64,000 bases of DNA. It comes from Dicyema japonicum (taxonomy: Eukaryota; Dicyemida; Rhombozoa; Dicyemidae). Below the pieces are notes generated by a model that had not been told where the DNA came from, did not search any database, and saw only the letters and a program-made list of their open reading frames with translations. A program made the position numbers and the translations under genes. Shown one piece after another: positions 32,526-43,599 of this stretch. Where the stretch lies: contig RDEW01000015.1 of the NCBI GenBank assembly GCA_011109175.1, positions 1,181,481 to 1,245,480 of the forward strand, read 5' to 3'. Position 1 is the first letter of the stretch; every line of letters starts with the position of its first letter.

Positions 32526-33636
32526 TTATGCATAAATATAAGTATTAGTACATTCCCCAAAAACTGGTTGTTTATCAAATTCTTCTCCATCAATTCCAAA
32601 GGTAACTTCTCTGTCAGGAGGGTAGATTTTAAAGGCTGTAATTTCAATGACACAAATCTTATCAAAGGAATAAAAGTTGGGACTTTTACTAGTCAATAAA
32701 TATTTTAGTTTTTCATATCTGCTTTCTGAGGAAACCAAATACTACAAATTATTAACTAAAATACCAAATTAGCAGTTCCACTAAACGAACTGAATCCTTT
32801 GAGTCCTCCTGCAGACTTACCAAAGTGAGAATGTCCAGAAACAACAACACAACAAAATTTCCAATAATCTTCTTCCAACCTGCAGGAATATCTTCTGATT
32901 CCACAAAAAGATCTCTAAGGAAAGGTTTTACTGGTTTGTCGAAGTCGACTGGTTTGTACAAAATTTTGTATTCATCATTCGTATATGGGTCTTTTAACTA
33001 AATTATTAATATAACACGTAAGTAGAAGCTTCATTGCTGTAAACGGAATCTTTAATGACCGATAAGCTGTTCTCCCACTTTTTATGTCTACGTCAGCAAG
33101 CAATCCAAATGAAATGACTATAAAAGCTTTCATATTCTTTTTCTCATGTGGTAGCACTATGGAAAATGAATTCATATTTCTAGTTCGTTTTTCATTGTAT
33201 GCCGAAATACAGTTGTTAGTATATTCCGCTAGGGTACGGCAACTGCAATAATGTTAAGGGAATACTTCAGACTATCAAACAAACTTGTATAAATTCCGTT
33301 TTCCGTTCCACCTGGAAAAAACATTAAGGGAATGTCATAACAATCACAATTTCTTTCATACAAAACATTCATAGACTAAAACTTGAAAATTGTTAAAACT
33401 CTGAAAATGGTTCCCGCACCTCCTATAAAAACGATGCAATCCGTAGTCACATTGTCTATGGTAAGCATATGATATGTTATGTGGTCATAATTACCTGGGC
33501 TTAGTTAATATAAACTTGTAATTATTACTTCATGTTTAATGTTACAATAAACTAACAAATTTCTAAAGCTCTTTTTAAAAAAAATTTCAGATTCGTTTGA
33601 CCCTGAATTTGGATTTATTACTATTAGCATTTGCAT
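32526..33636 (-). pseudogene. sphingosine kinase, tandem copy with dead active site and frameshift
   Basis: Paralogue of the intact gene at 37718-38828 with the same six exons and five introns in matching places (33495-33515, 33376-33399, 33243-33265, 32991-33015, 32742-32764). It reads MQMLIVINPNSGSNES at the start, then FIGGAGTIFR where the other copy has FISGDGTVFR. The Asp of the SGDG motif, catalytic base in sphingosine and diacylglycerol kinases, is Ala (33411-33426). PGGTENGIYTSL and FGLLADVDIKSGRTAYR are kept. Exon 5 is one base shorter than in the other copy (AACAAAATTT near 32855 against AACAAAAAGTT), so the exons sum to 995 nt and the frame breaks after GWKKIIGN. Exon 6 (LVSSESRYEKLKYL, IDGEEFD) is intact. 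Either a pseudogene, or a pseudokinase with an assembly error. Confidence 0.85.
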
Positions 33637-34254
33637 TCTCTGTCCAATTAAATTATTAAATATTTTAATTTACACATTTAATATTTTATATTAAAAATAA
33701 ATATATTATTCGAATTAATCCTAAATTTTGAATTTTTGTTAGGATCTAAGACAGGACCAATCTCCTTCGAGTTCCTTGTTAAAAAAACTGACGCCTGATT
33801 TATTTATTATGTACATCTGCTTATAACGTGACCATGAGATTCCCGATATTTAATTAATTTAGTCAAATAGATAATATGAATATTTAATTTATTCATAAAT
33901 TGCAGATCATGAAAATTTTATTTTATTCAAAATAATAGCTAACTAATTAAATATATAGGGTCTCACGTCGCATAAAATGAGAGACATTCGAATATCATAC
34001 AAAAGTCTATCCATAGCCAGTAGAAAGGAAGAAAGCATACATTCCTTGCAATGAGAATTCCTCAATGGAGTGGGGGAGCAAATAATCCTTTTTCACCCAG
34101 TGGAGGAATGAAATCTGTGATCAGTTGAATATTAAGTCAGGGAGAATCTCGTCAAAAATGTTGAACGTTAGGTCAAGGCGATTGGTCCTAGTTTGTTCAC
34201 CATTTGAAACATCTAAAACGGATCAGAGAAATAAAACATTGTAGTCTTTTACCA
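33637..34254. other. AT-rich intergenic DNA
   Basis: Upstream flank of the sphingosine kinase copy. No gene seen; a moderately complex segment at 33960-34210 was not assigned. Confidence 0.45.
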
Positions 34255-34775
34255 CCCTAAGGATCACTGGGTCTAAAAAAAGAAGTAAATGTTCTCAACT
34301 AACTAAGTGATCCCAGACCGACAAGAAAGATGACGAGTCCAACGGGGTCGAGAATCCTGTACAGCTTTTTTATCGGGCAAACTTTCTGTATGATTGTAGA
34401 TACTTTGATAAAGTATGGAACAGGAAGTAGCTCGGTAGACTATCCGCCTTTAAAAGAAATTTTTAATGGGGTGGATTTTGTATTCTGATCCAATTAACTT
34501 TATTGCAGCCTCCTGGATTGGGGATAGTTTCAAGGACAAAGAGCGTGAAACCTGCATTGCCCACGAAGGACATGCATGCGTCATCGTGGGTCGGATAAAT
34601 TGTTCTTAAACTGTAGCAAGGCTCTCAGTTTGGTCTTTAAGTGTTCTTGAGAGTTCTTTTAGGATTCTCATTTTCTTCAGAGTAGAACATACTTTGTTCT
34701 CAACATGTCGGATAAAAGAGAGTCCCTGATCAAAAGGTGACCCCCGTAGTTCCCTTCCAATAGATGGTTTGATAG
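34255..34775 (-). mobile_element. LINE family B 3' end
   Basis: Minus-strand translation shows FDQGLSFIRHVENKVCSTLK, KMRILKELSRTLKDQTESLA and QFIRPTMTHACPSWAMQVSR, as in the copy at 55323-56190, then the same 3' UTR ending GACCCAGTGATCCTTAGGG. 5'-truncated, with stops. Confidence 0.8.
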
Positions 34776-34791
34776 ATGGGAGAAAGGCAAT

Positions 34792-37620
34792 ATATTATTA
34801 TTATTATTAATAATAAGCACACCGCAAAACAACGTTAGTATAGTTATCTCGCTTGTGCCACCCTCTCCTGGATGCGTTTTGTTAATCGCTTCCAGTTCCC
34901 TCTGTTCCTCGATAGGTCCCTCAGATGCTCAAGATCATCTGCCGACGTCAACCCTTTCCCAATCGAAGTTAGGTCTTGATGTAGAAGTGTTGCTAGAGTA
35001 ATTCGTGGTCTTCCCCGTAAAGTGGGAGTATTCCTGTCCATTCTTAGGATGTGACCAAATAAGCCCCATCTGTTACTTTTATTCTTCTGTCCAATGGGTG
35101 GACATTGTAATGGGAATAGAGGTATTTGTTGAGATGTGCTTTGGCCAGGAAATTCTTAGAATGTATCTGAGCTGCATTCTATGAAAGGAGTTCAGACTTT
35201 TCATTTCAGACATTGTGAGTGCCCAGATAGAAGAGTTGTATAGTAAAACCGGTATAATTTGATTTATAAAGAGGCAGATATTTGTTTACCTCGTAACCAT
35301 ACGTTGTTTAGTCTTTAAGAGCGAAAGCTGCTATTGATTATCTTCGTAGTATGTCTTTTGTATCTCATAAAAGACTCCAAGTTTCTTCGTATGCCTCCAT
35401 TTTTCCTCGTGTCGTTGTTTGCATCGCCTTACTATAGTATTTTCTGTTTTCTCGGTGTTAATTTTTAAAAATGAATTTTAAAATGTTTTGGCCAATTTGT
35501 CGATAATACCTTCTAATTGGTGGTCTGTTGCCGTGAGGTCTATGTCATCTGCGAAAATAACTTCCGTTATATGTCTGGGATATTATTCCTGGCCTCTCGT
35601 AGGGTTGCCTCCAGATATGCGATGAATAAGACCGGGGATATGGCGTCTCATTGGGGGGTACCCTTGTTTGTTCCAAATACTCTGGATTTCCGAGCTGGAT
35701 AAATAGTTGAGTGGAGGAGAGTAGATAACGAATTATTCTGATGCAATCTTCCGAGTAGTGGTGTTAATATTTGTATCATCTTGACTCTGCTGATTGATTC
35801 AAATGCCTTAGATAGGTCGATTCCCATTATGTAGTTCCTCTTTATATTTTTGGCATGAAGCACACATCCATTTGTGGCACCAAACTGCATCGGAAGTTGA
35901 TTTTCCAGAGACAAACCCACTTTGGCTAGCTCCGATAAATCCACGTAGTGGGGCTTTTATTCTGTCCAGAGCATTAGCGATAGAATTTTGTACAGTGAGT
36001 TGAGTAGTATGATTGGTCTCAAGCTGTTTAGCTTTCCTTTTTCCTTCCCCGTTTTATCTAACCGATATTAATTCTGGGCTGTTCTTTAAAAGTTTTGTTC
36101 AGAATATGAGTAATGAGTTTTTGAAACTCTTTAGGAGCGTATTTTATGAGCTCTGCATTAACATTATCTGGGCCTGGAGCTTTTGAGTTGTTTTGTCTGG
36201 ACACAGCCTTTTTAACTTCCATTAAAGTTATTTCTGGTGATAACTTTCTCGTGACTCCATCAAATGGATAAAGCGTTTCCTCTTTTTCAAAATTGAAATA
36301 TTTTTTGAAGTGATCAGCTATGGTGTCTGTACGTTCCTGGTTGTTGTAAATTGTTCTTCCGAGTTCATCATGAACTGTCAGATTTTCAGATTTCTTCTTT
36401 CGCGTTAGCATTTTTACAGACGCATACATTTGCGGTTTGTGTTTGTACTTTCCTACTTCATTTGCAAGGTTTAGTAGCTCTGTTTCGTGGTTTATCTGAC
36501 ATTTTTTTTGATTTCTCGCATAATTTTCTTTTCTTGGATTTTGAACTCAGTTGCTTTCACTTTGTTGTGGGTGTTCATGCATTTGATACGTAGATCCTTT
36601 TGTAAATAGTAGTGGTGATCTATATGTGGGTCGTGTATTCCCTTGAGGTTTTGGGAATTGTTCCAATCGTGTGATTAGCCACTGATTTTATTTTGCTTAC
36701 GAGTTTATTCCATAAACTTCCAGCAGGTAGATTGAGATCGATCGGTTCTATGGCTTGTGATATTTTAACTGAATAGTTATTTCTGTGCACAAGATCGTGT
36801 CTTAAGAGTTCGACTATCTTTCTTGTGTCTGTTTTTAACTCTGTTAATTTAAAATCTTTCTTTAGAAAGTTTGATTAATAATAGTTTATGGTCACTCGAT
36901 TGTTAGCGTTCCTCCATATGTTCGGGCATCTGAGAGTAGGGCTTTCTGTGATTGTCGAAACAGAATGCAGTCAATTTGGTTATATATTTTGATTACATGT
37001 CCATTTCTGAGTCTCGGCGCTCTCCAGTCCAGGTCGTGATATGCCTTGCAGCGTGCTAGAATGCTGTGTTGCAACTGAATAATTGTTTATTAATCGCGAA
37101 GTTGGCCATATTGCTCCAACATGTTCCTCCGACCTCTACCATGGGTACCCATGAAGCTCAGTTCTGGGCCCCTTTTCCGACCTTCGCGTTCCAATCTCCG
37201 CCTATGTAAAGTAGATAGCTCGTGGATATTTCCATAAGAGTTGTGGATAGTGAACTGTAAAAGTCATCCAGTTCCGTTGGGTTTTTAGAGACTTTTGGAG
37301 ATGTAGGTTCATATACATTTATAATTGTAGAGTTAGATCCAGTTTCCAATTGAATTACGCAAATTCTGTCATTCACTTTTCATGTTCTTTTTATATATTC
37401 CTGGAGTCTGATATCCACCGCAAAGTCCATTCCGTAGTAATGACAGTCCGATGGAAGCAAGATAAGGTCGTGGTCAGCATTTTGTTCGTTAAGTCCTTCT
37501 TTGACTTTGGTCTCTTGCAGGCAGCAAATAGTAATGTTGCATCGTTTCAGATCCTGGCAGAGTGACCTCCTTTTGACCGACGACTTTAGTCCTCGAACAA
37601 AGGATGCTAGCGTAAACAGA
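34792..37620 (-). mobile_element. RTE-like LINE, nearly complete but degenerate
   Basis: Longest LINE copy in the window. In minus-strand order: AP endonuclease from about 37615 (SFVRGLKSSVKRRSLCQDLK, ITICCLQETKVKEG, one in-frame stop near 37380), NVYEPTSPKVSKN and YIGGDWNAKVGKG (37330-37160), the endonuclease end IYNQIDCILFRQSQK and TYGGTLTIESDHK (37000-36880), then reverse transcriptase from 36430 (RTIYNNQERTDTIADHFKKY, NSKAPGPDNVNAELIKYAP; the palm to about 35600 has GIDLSKAFESISR and NKGTPQ), and the C-terminal RGRPRITLATLLHQDL with RNRGNWKRL (35041-34844). The tail is (TTA)n at 34792-34815. Frameshifts between blocks show it is inactive. It lies between the two sphingosine kinase copies. 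Confidence 0.88.
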
Positions 37621-37717
37621 GAGTTTGAAAAAAGTGAAAAAAGATATTAGTGAAATTTGAGAGGTAACATAAAAGAACAAAATAAATTCACTTAAAAACC
37701 AGAAATTAATCATTAAA

Positions 37718-38828
37718 TTACGCATAAATATAAGTATTCGTACATTCTCCAAATACATCCTGTACGTCGAATTGTTCCCCATCAACCGATAAGTAAACTT
37801 CTCTGTTTGGGGGATAGATTTTAAAGGCTGTAATTTCGATGACACCAATCTTATCAAAAGAATCAAAATTGGGATTTTTACAAGTCACTAAATATTTTAG
37901 TTTTTCATATCTGCTTTCTGAGGAAACCAAATACTACAAATTATTAACTAAAATACCAAATTAGCAGTTCCACTAAACGAACTGAATCCTTTGAGTCCTC
38001 CTGCAGACACACCAAATTGAGAATGTCCAGAAACAACAACACAACAAAAAGTTCCGACAATCGACTTCCAACCTTCAGGAATATCTTCTGATTCCACAAA
38101 AAGATCTCTAAGGAAAGGTTTTACTGGTTTTTCAAAGTCGACTGGTTTGTACAAAATTTTGTATTCATCATTCGTATATGGGTCTAAGTAAAACGACATT
38201 TAAACAAGAAATAAGCATTTTCGTACATTCAAAGTAAAGCATCAGCCTCCGGTTAAAACTATTTTCAGTCTTAAAATGAGCCTCTGACAGGAATCCATAA
38301 CTGATGAGAACGAAGACTTTCATTTTCTTCTTATTTTGTTGTAATTCAATTTGGAATGTATTCAATTTCTTCGTTTCGTCATTTTTATAGGCTGAAATAC
38401 ATTTCTCTGAATATTCTTCTACAGTTCGATAACTAGAGCATATTTAATAGATCACTTTAAATTGGAGATTAAACTGGTATAGATTCCGTTTTCCGTTCCC
38501 CCTGGAATTATTATTAATGGCAGTGAGTTGAAGACATCAGTCGTTTCATACAAATTATTCATAGTCTCGAATTAAACCACATTCAACCCTAAACACAGTC
38601 CCGTCTCCAGAAATAAACATGATACATTTCGTGGTATTAATATCCAGGCTTTGGAGACGACCCTGCAACTCTTCATAGACCCCTATATTTTAAATTTTGT
38701 TTACAACTGGCAGTCACAACTTCATAGTCAAGCTTTTTCTCACAAAGAAGGGGCTTAATAATCTGATCAAACATATTTTCTGCTATTTTGTATCCAGAAT
38801 TGGGATTGATAACGATTAAAATTTGCAT
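37718..38828 (-). CDS. SPHK: sphingosine kinase
   Basis: Lipid kinase (DAGK catalytic domain family) that phosphorylates sphingosine to sphingosine-1-phosphate, usually in the cytosol and at membranes. Six exons with introns 38683-38704, 38566-38587, 38434-38456, 38184-38205 and 37934-37956 (22-23 nt) sum to 999 nt, giving 332 aa (human SPHK1 384). MQILIVINPNSGYKIAENMF is the N-terminal nucleotide-binding strand-loop; FISGDGTVFR holds the catalytic SGDGT (38598-38612); PLIIIPGGTENGIYTSL matches the PxGSGNALA region; ISYGFLSEAHFKTENSFNRR is the GFxAD-ES segment. VSAGGLKGF, FKIYPPNREVYLSVDGEQFD is the C-terminal DGE segment. It is one of two tandem copies on the same strand; the downstream copy (32526-33636) is broken. 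No signal peptide or membrane segment. Confidence 0.9.
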
Positions 38829-38934
38829 TTAAATGAAATGTCAATTTAAATTTATTTTAAAACTTAAAGTTAAAAATATTATTTATTTAATATTTTTTGA
38901 TTATTAAGCTGAACAACATTCCACCCAGTCCCTT

Positions 38935-39215
38935 TGACCACCTTATTGAGCAAAACGGCAAGAGCTTCTTGACGTTAACCCTCCAGCAGGAACTGTCGTC
39001 GACAGTCCGTCCTGTGTTAAGTTTCCAGAAGCACATCACCCCAGTTAGCTTTTTTACGAACACTGTCCCCTGCCAATACCGTAAATATGTTGGGTCAAAA
39101 GTCCAGCATCGGAGAAGCTGAGAAAGCTTTTCAGGATTGTCGGGATCACCTAATTAATTTCAACGAGATTAACTACTGGTGTTTTTGGGTTAAATAAAAA
39201 AATTATAAAAAAAGG
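38935..39215 (+). mobile_element. LINE family C-like 3' end
   Basis: Plus-strand end with GEAEKAFQDCRDHLINFN and a 3' UTR GGTGTTTTTGGGTTAAATAA, parallel to the EAYRDHLIS ends at 14925 and 23890. The preceding region (FDHLIEQNGKSFLTL) is open but not recognised. Confidence 0.55.
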
Positions 39216-39299
39216 CGGAAATAATTGGACATTTTTTAGGATATTTTAAAAACAAAAAAGTACAATTGGACATTTTAAGACAAATATATTCTAAATCGA

Positions 39300-40510
39300 A
39301 TATAGAAAATCAATTGTAATTAACACTATGCAACCTGAATTCTCCTTTTCTTTGGGCATTGGCCCTTTGTATCACCCTCACTGTTCTCCTCGTATACCAC
39401 TTGAGAAAGCAAATCACTAGACAAGACAGATGTTTCTCTTGGTTCCTCTTCTGGGTCACCTCCGAGTTCAGAGCCTCTTGAGACAAGATGATTAGTCACT
39501 CTTGTAAACCTCATCATCATAGTTATCAACTTTCAGCTCATGTCTATGCCCGATTATCATGCTCTCTAAATTTATTTGTGGAGTTTTTTCCACTTCTGAG
39601 TTTTTCCACTTCAACATGTTTTAGCAAATCTTGGGAAGTGATCCCTACTTCTATTAGTATTATTTCGTTTATGGATTTATCGTGACGAAAATATCAGGTT
39701 TGTTATTTTTAACTTGTACATCCGTTTGTAGTGTTGTATCGACTCGTATTTCAACTTTACTGTTTGACACAATCGATTGGACTGTATGCGTCTTTACCCT
39801 CTTGGTTCTTTTTATTCCAAATTGACGACATAGTTGTAGGTGTACACATCCTACAATTTCGTTATGTCGCCGCATATACGCACCTAAGCATCCTGGTACA
39901 CCGTGTAGCCAGGTGATCCACACTTTTTTGGCCATACCACATGACTGCAATTTGCTTTCATCTCTTCAAAGAACAGATTCCGATCCTGTATCATGCAGTA
40001 CATTGCTTCCGACCTTGGACTATAGTTTCCCCCAGTAAGCCATTTTGTTGATCCATTGATATCGATTACATTTAATATTACTTTCCCGTTAATGTTACTT
40101 TCATCAATAATTAAATAGAAGTGTTTGTTTAAAAATGTTTTCTGTAGTTCAATAAGTTAAATTGTAGGGACATGGTAATTTACCACTTTTTTATATAACT
40201 ATTCCCTAATTTGTAAGTGAAATATCGGCATTTAAAAATTCTTTAACCAAAGGATATCAAGTTTTCTTCGTTATCTTAAGTAAAAGAAGTTGAGTGGTCT
40301 CTATGCTTTTAGCATTCAGTCTGATGTCTTTTCCATTAAGATGTAGATCGGTGTAGTATTGTTAGATGCTTTTACTATCTTAGAGCATTTTGGCAGAATA
40401 AATCTCCTTTGGTGCTCTTGTAAATATGTATGAGTTTTTGGAAATTGCTCTTGAAATTCATTCCTTAGTTTGCCTTGAGTTCTAATAGTTTTAATAATTG
40501 AGAAAATGCA
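39300..40510 (-). mobile_element. RLE-2 LINE (R4/Dong/NeSL-like) remnant
   Basis: Minus-strand reading: EFQEQFPKTHTYLQEHQRR and FILPKCSKIV (about 40470-40390), SKWLTGGNYSPRSEAMYCMI-like and QDRNLFFEEMKANCSH (about 40060-39950), RHNEIVGCVHLQLCRQFGI (39870-39810), SKVEIRVDTTLQTDVQVKN, then KPDIFVTIN with IEVGITSQDLLKHVEVEK (39700-39590). The PD...E pattern belongs to a restriction-like endonuclease. Stops and frame breaks occur throughout. Confidence 0.75.
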
Positions 40511-40620
40511 AACCTGGCATTAAATGAAAACTGCTAGTAGACAAAAAACAATTTATACGTGTAATTTAAAAAGAAGTTAAAAAATACTAACAAAATTAAA
40601 AAAATAATCGTCTGGCTTGT

Positions 40621-41310
40621 TTGGTGTCAGCTTCAAGTCGAGGGAGTGGAGCATGGCTTAGTGCAATACCTTGCCCAAACCTCAGGACCTTTTTGGACGA
40701 CGATTCTTTGAGGATTGGAATCGGACAAAGGCTGGGACTAGACGTTTGCCAGGAGCACCGATGCCGATGCGGGAAAACAGTCGATGTGAAAGGATTGCAC
40801 CCGCTGTCCTGCAGAAGAAGCGCCGGAAGGGGACCACGTCATGCCGCTCTGAATGATGTGATCGTCAGAGCTCTGAAGGCTTCAGGATTCCCAGCACAGC
40901 TTGAACCAGTGGGTCTTGATCGAGGAGATGGGAAGAGACCTGACGGGATGACCCTTTTCCCCTTCACGTCTGGAAGATCTTTGGTCTGGGACGCAACTTG
41001 CATAGACACGTTCTCAAGCACGAACATTTTTAAATCTGTTCAGACACCTGGAGCAGCTGCTTCGACCGCGGAAAACCTAAAAATCAAGAAATATTCTTGC
41101 CTCGGGGATCGCTACCGATTTACTCCTGTTGCGACCGAATCATCGGGAGCCGTTGGTCCAATGACGGCTGAATTCTTGCAAGAACTCGGAGGATTGCTTG
41201 CCAGAAAGAAAAGGGATCAACGAGAAGGGTTATGGCTAAGACAAAAGATTGGAATAGCCATACTCCGAGGGAACTCGTTCGCAATCCACGCAGCAGGCTT
41301 CCTCAACTGA
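40621..41310 (+). mobile_element. RLE-1 LINE 3' end with intact nuclease domain
   Basis: Best-preserved RLE-1 C-terminus, 229 codons open. In order: SRGSGAWLSAIPCPNLRTF, LDDDSLRIGIGQRLGLDVC, a zinc-binding CRCGKTVDVKGLHPLSC with following RRSAGRGPRHAALNDVI, then EPVGLDRGDGKRPDGMTLFP and SLVWDATCIDTFSS. The PD and the later D-A-T sit about 15 residues apart, as in PD-(D/E)xK type restriction-like endonucleases of site-specific LINEs. The C-terminal ESSGAVGPMTAEFLQELGGL is followed by the end at TGA about 41310 and an A-rich tail. 5'-truncated; it could not transpose by itself. Confidence 0.85.
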
Positions 41311-41439
41311 TATTTGTTTAATTGTTAAAAAAAAATTTAATTAAAAAAAAATAATTAAAATAAATATGTCCTATTTTTTATTTATTTTTTTTGAATTTTA
41401 AAATATTTATTAATGAAAAGATTAATAATGAAAATTAGG

Positions 41440-43560
41440 CAATAATTAGGACGACAGAATGGCGAAGGCGTTACCTCTGATAATTGTCATTTCGACCCTC
41501 TGCCTCAACCAGAGTCCTTCCGTGGCTCGCACCTTTTAGAGGCGAGTTTGCTTCCCTGATGTGGAGAAAGGTTTCCGTCTTCGCGCCTACAGTTCCAGTT
41601 GTCTCCACAGCAATGGGGTGAAATGGTAATGGTCTCCGAGGGATTCGTACTTATGGATCTTCTTGACCTCCGCCTGGTCGGCTGCGTCTCCAGGAAAGAG
41701 CGTCGCCGTCAGCAATCTGGCTCCTGAGAAGGTGTCCACACACGTTGCATCCCAGACAAGTGCTTTTCCAGACAAGTGACTGCTTGGGCCAAGCGACTGC
41801 AGCTCGCAAGGGATGAAAAGTAGGCAGACAGGGCGGCTTCAAGGGAGTATCTCAACCCAATGCCCCATTTCTCATAGGTAGTTTGCACATTGTCCAGCCC
41901 AGATCATCGAATTTGACATTCAGTGTTGATTAGCCGATCGTCTCAGAGTCCCATCAGCCGACAATGGTGCATTCCGGTGTTCAAAACATGGTGAACATCT
42001 CAAAATGTAAATCATCTTCTACACGTAAATACATTTTTTGAGCAAGAAGAAAGACACATGTGGATCTCTTTGTAAAGGCTTCAACTTCATTATTCTTACT
42101 GGTAAGGCAGTTTTCCAGCTCGTCGTTTCCGAGAGGGCATCCAAGGAAATGTACCTTGTCCAAGGAGGATATGCTGAAACTTGGAAGTAGGGATCTGAAT
42201 TCTTGGCAGGCAGTAAAAAGCTTGGAAATGAGCAGGAAATATTGATCAGTTCCGATTTCATAACGTTGACACTTAAACCCAATTCATTTAGAGCTGGAAT
42301 GGTTGAAGAAATATCCTGATATACGTTCTGCCATGGGCCAGCTATCGTAGCGTCGTCCAAGTACCACAGGTTGAGTGCACAGTTTATGCTTCGTGCCACT
42401 GTGTCAATTGTCATTGCAAAAAGCAAAGGCCCTAGAGGGTCTCCCTGCTGAACGCCTGTGCGTGAATAAACGATATCGTTTCCGTAAATAAGGCTGAGTC
42501 CGTCCCATACGATAATGTACAAGTCGGCCAATCTCTGGAGCTCTCTTCTAACAAGTTTCCAAAATACAGTCTCTCCTCAGCGTGTTGAAGGCATTTGATA
42601 TATCAAGCTTCAGGCTAGCCTTTGGGTCTGGGAATTATTGTTGTTGAAGTAACTCCTCGCGGTGTGGACTGCTGCCTCGCAACCGCCGGTCACTCCCACC
42701 CCAAGTTGAGTTGGAAGCAGCTCTTCAGCAACATTGTGGGAGATTCTCCATTTTAGCAGTGAGCCTTCTAAAGTATGTACCGATCGCAATTGGGCGGACA
42801 CTTCAATCTCCTTTTCGGAATGCCAATAGATGTCCACAAAAAGGTCTCTAGAAAATTTTGAAATATCACCATTAACTATTCGATGAGTGAACAGCAAGGT
42901 GATAGACGTTAACAAGGCACGGCCGGCTTCAGCAGTAGCTTCAGAGGTTAAGTTTTTTATATGGCTTGGGCGCAGTCCGTCCAGGCCTCCGCAGCTACTG
43001 GGTGCAAAAGACTTTATTTTACGCACTACTTCAAATTCCGTGGGAGTAAATGCCGGGAGGTCTTCTGGCATTGTCAAGTTCCGCTGGCACGGCTTCAACA
43101 GCGTTTCGTCACAAGACACTACTCTTACAGCTGCGCGAACGTCCTCTTTTATTAGTTTTCGGTTCACCCTTTCTCGAAATGCTTTGGAATCTTCCTGTTT
43201 ACTCCCAGCTTCTGTAGACAACTGTTTGCACCGAAATACTTGCTTAGGCTCGATTCCAGAGTCTTGCTGCGTTGAAGTGGCCAAAAAGGGCAGAAGTATT
43301 CTTCTTAATTTTTGAGGCCAGTGATCCGTTGCGAGCTTGCTTTGAGGCAGAAATTCCAAAGGTCATAAATGCAAACCTCAGTAGACGTATCCAAGAGGCC
43401 TTGTCGCTGGTGCTGATGGATTTATCAATTAATGACGTGAGGCATTCAGCAGTGGAAATTCGAGCGGCCTTTGGTATTCTCAGTGGATTCCGTCTACCTT
43501 TCCGACTCTCCGATAGGCGTAACATTTTAGGACAATTTTATGATTGAAATAGGACAAAAA
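41440..43560 (-). mobile_element. RLE-1 LINE, largest copy with reverse transcriptase
   Basis: Minus-strand order: RKGRRNPLRIPKAARISTAE (43500), RLLRFAFMTFGISASKQARN, then after a frame change RERVNRKLIKEDVRAAVRVV, MPEDLPAFTPTEFEVVRKI, SSCGGLDGLRPSHIKNLTSE, ELLPTQLGVGVTGGCEAAVH (43200-42640), another frame change, KLDISNAFNTLRRDCILETC (about 42600-42550), SRTGVQQGDPLGPLLFAMTI and WYLDDATI (42480-42350, YxDD box intact), LGLSVNVMKSELINI. Much of the C-terminal domain is missing, and the end (41780-41440) gives SGKALVWDATCVDTFSG and VETTGTVGAKTETFLHI. At least two frameshifts and a deletion; inactive. Confidence 0.85.
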
Positions 43561-43599
43561 AATAGGACAATTACTGAAGTAATTCGTAGAAGAGCAGCG

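Noticed and set aside
42887-43315. A 142-codon plus-strand gene
   Set aside because: It is the antisense of the RLE-1 reverse transcriptase and its translation shows no motif.
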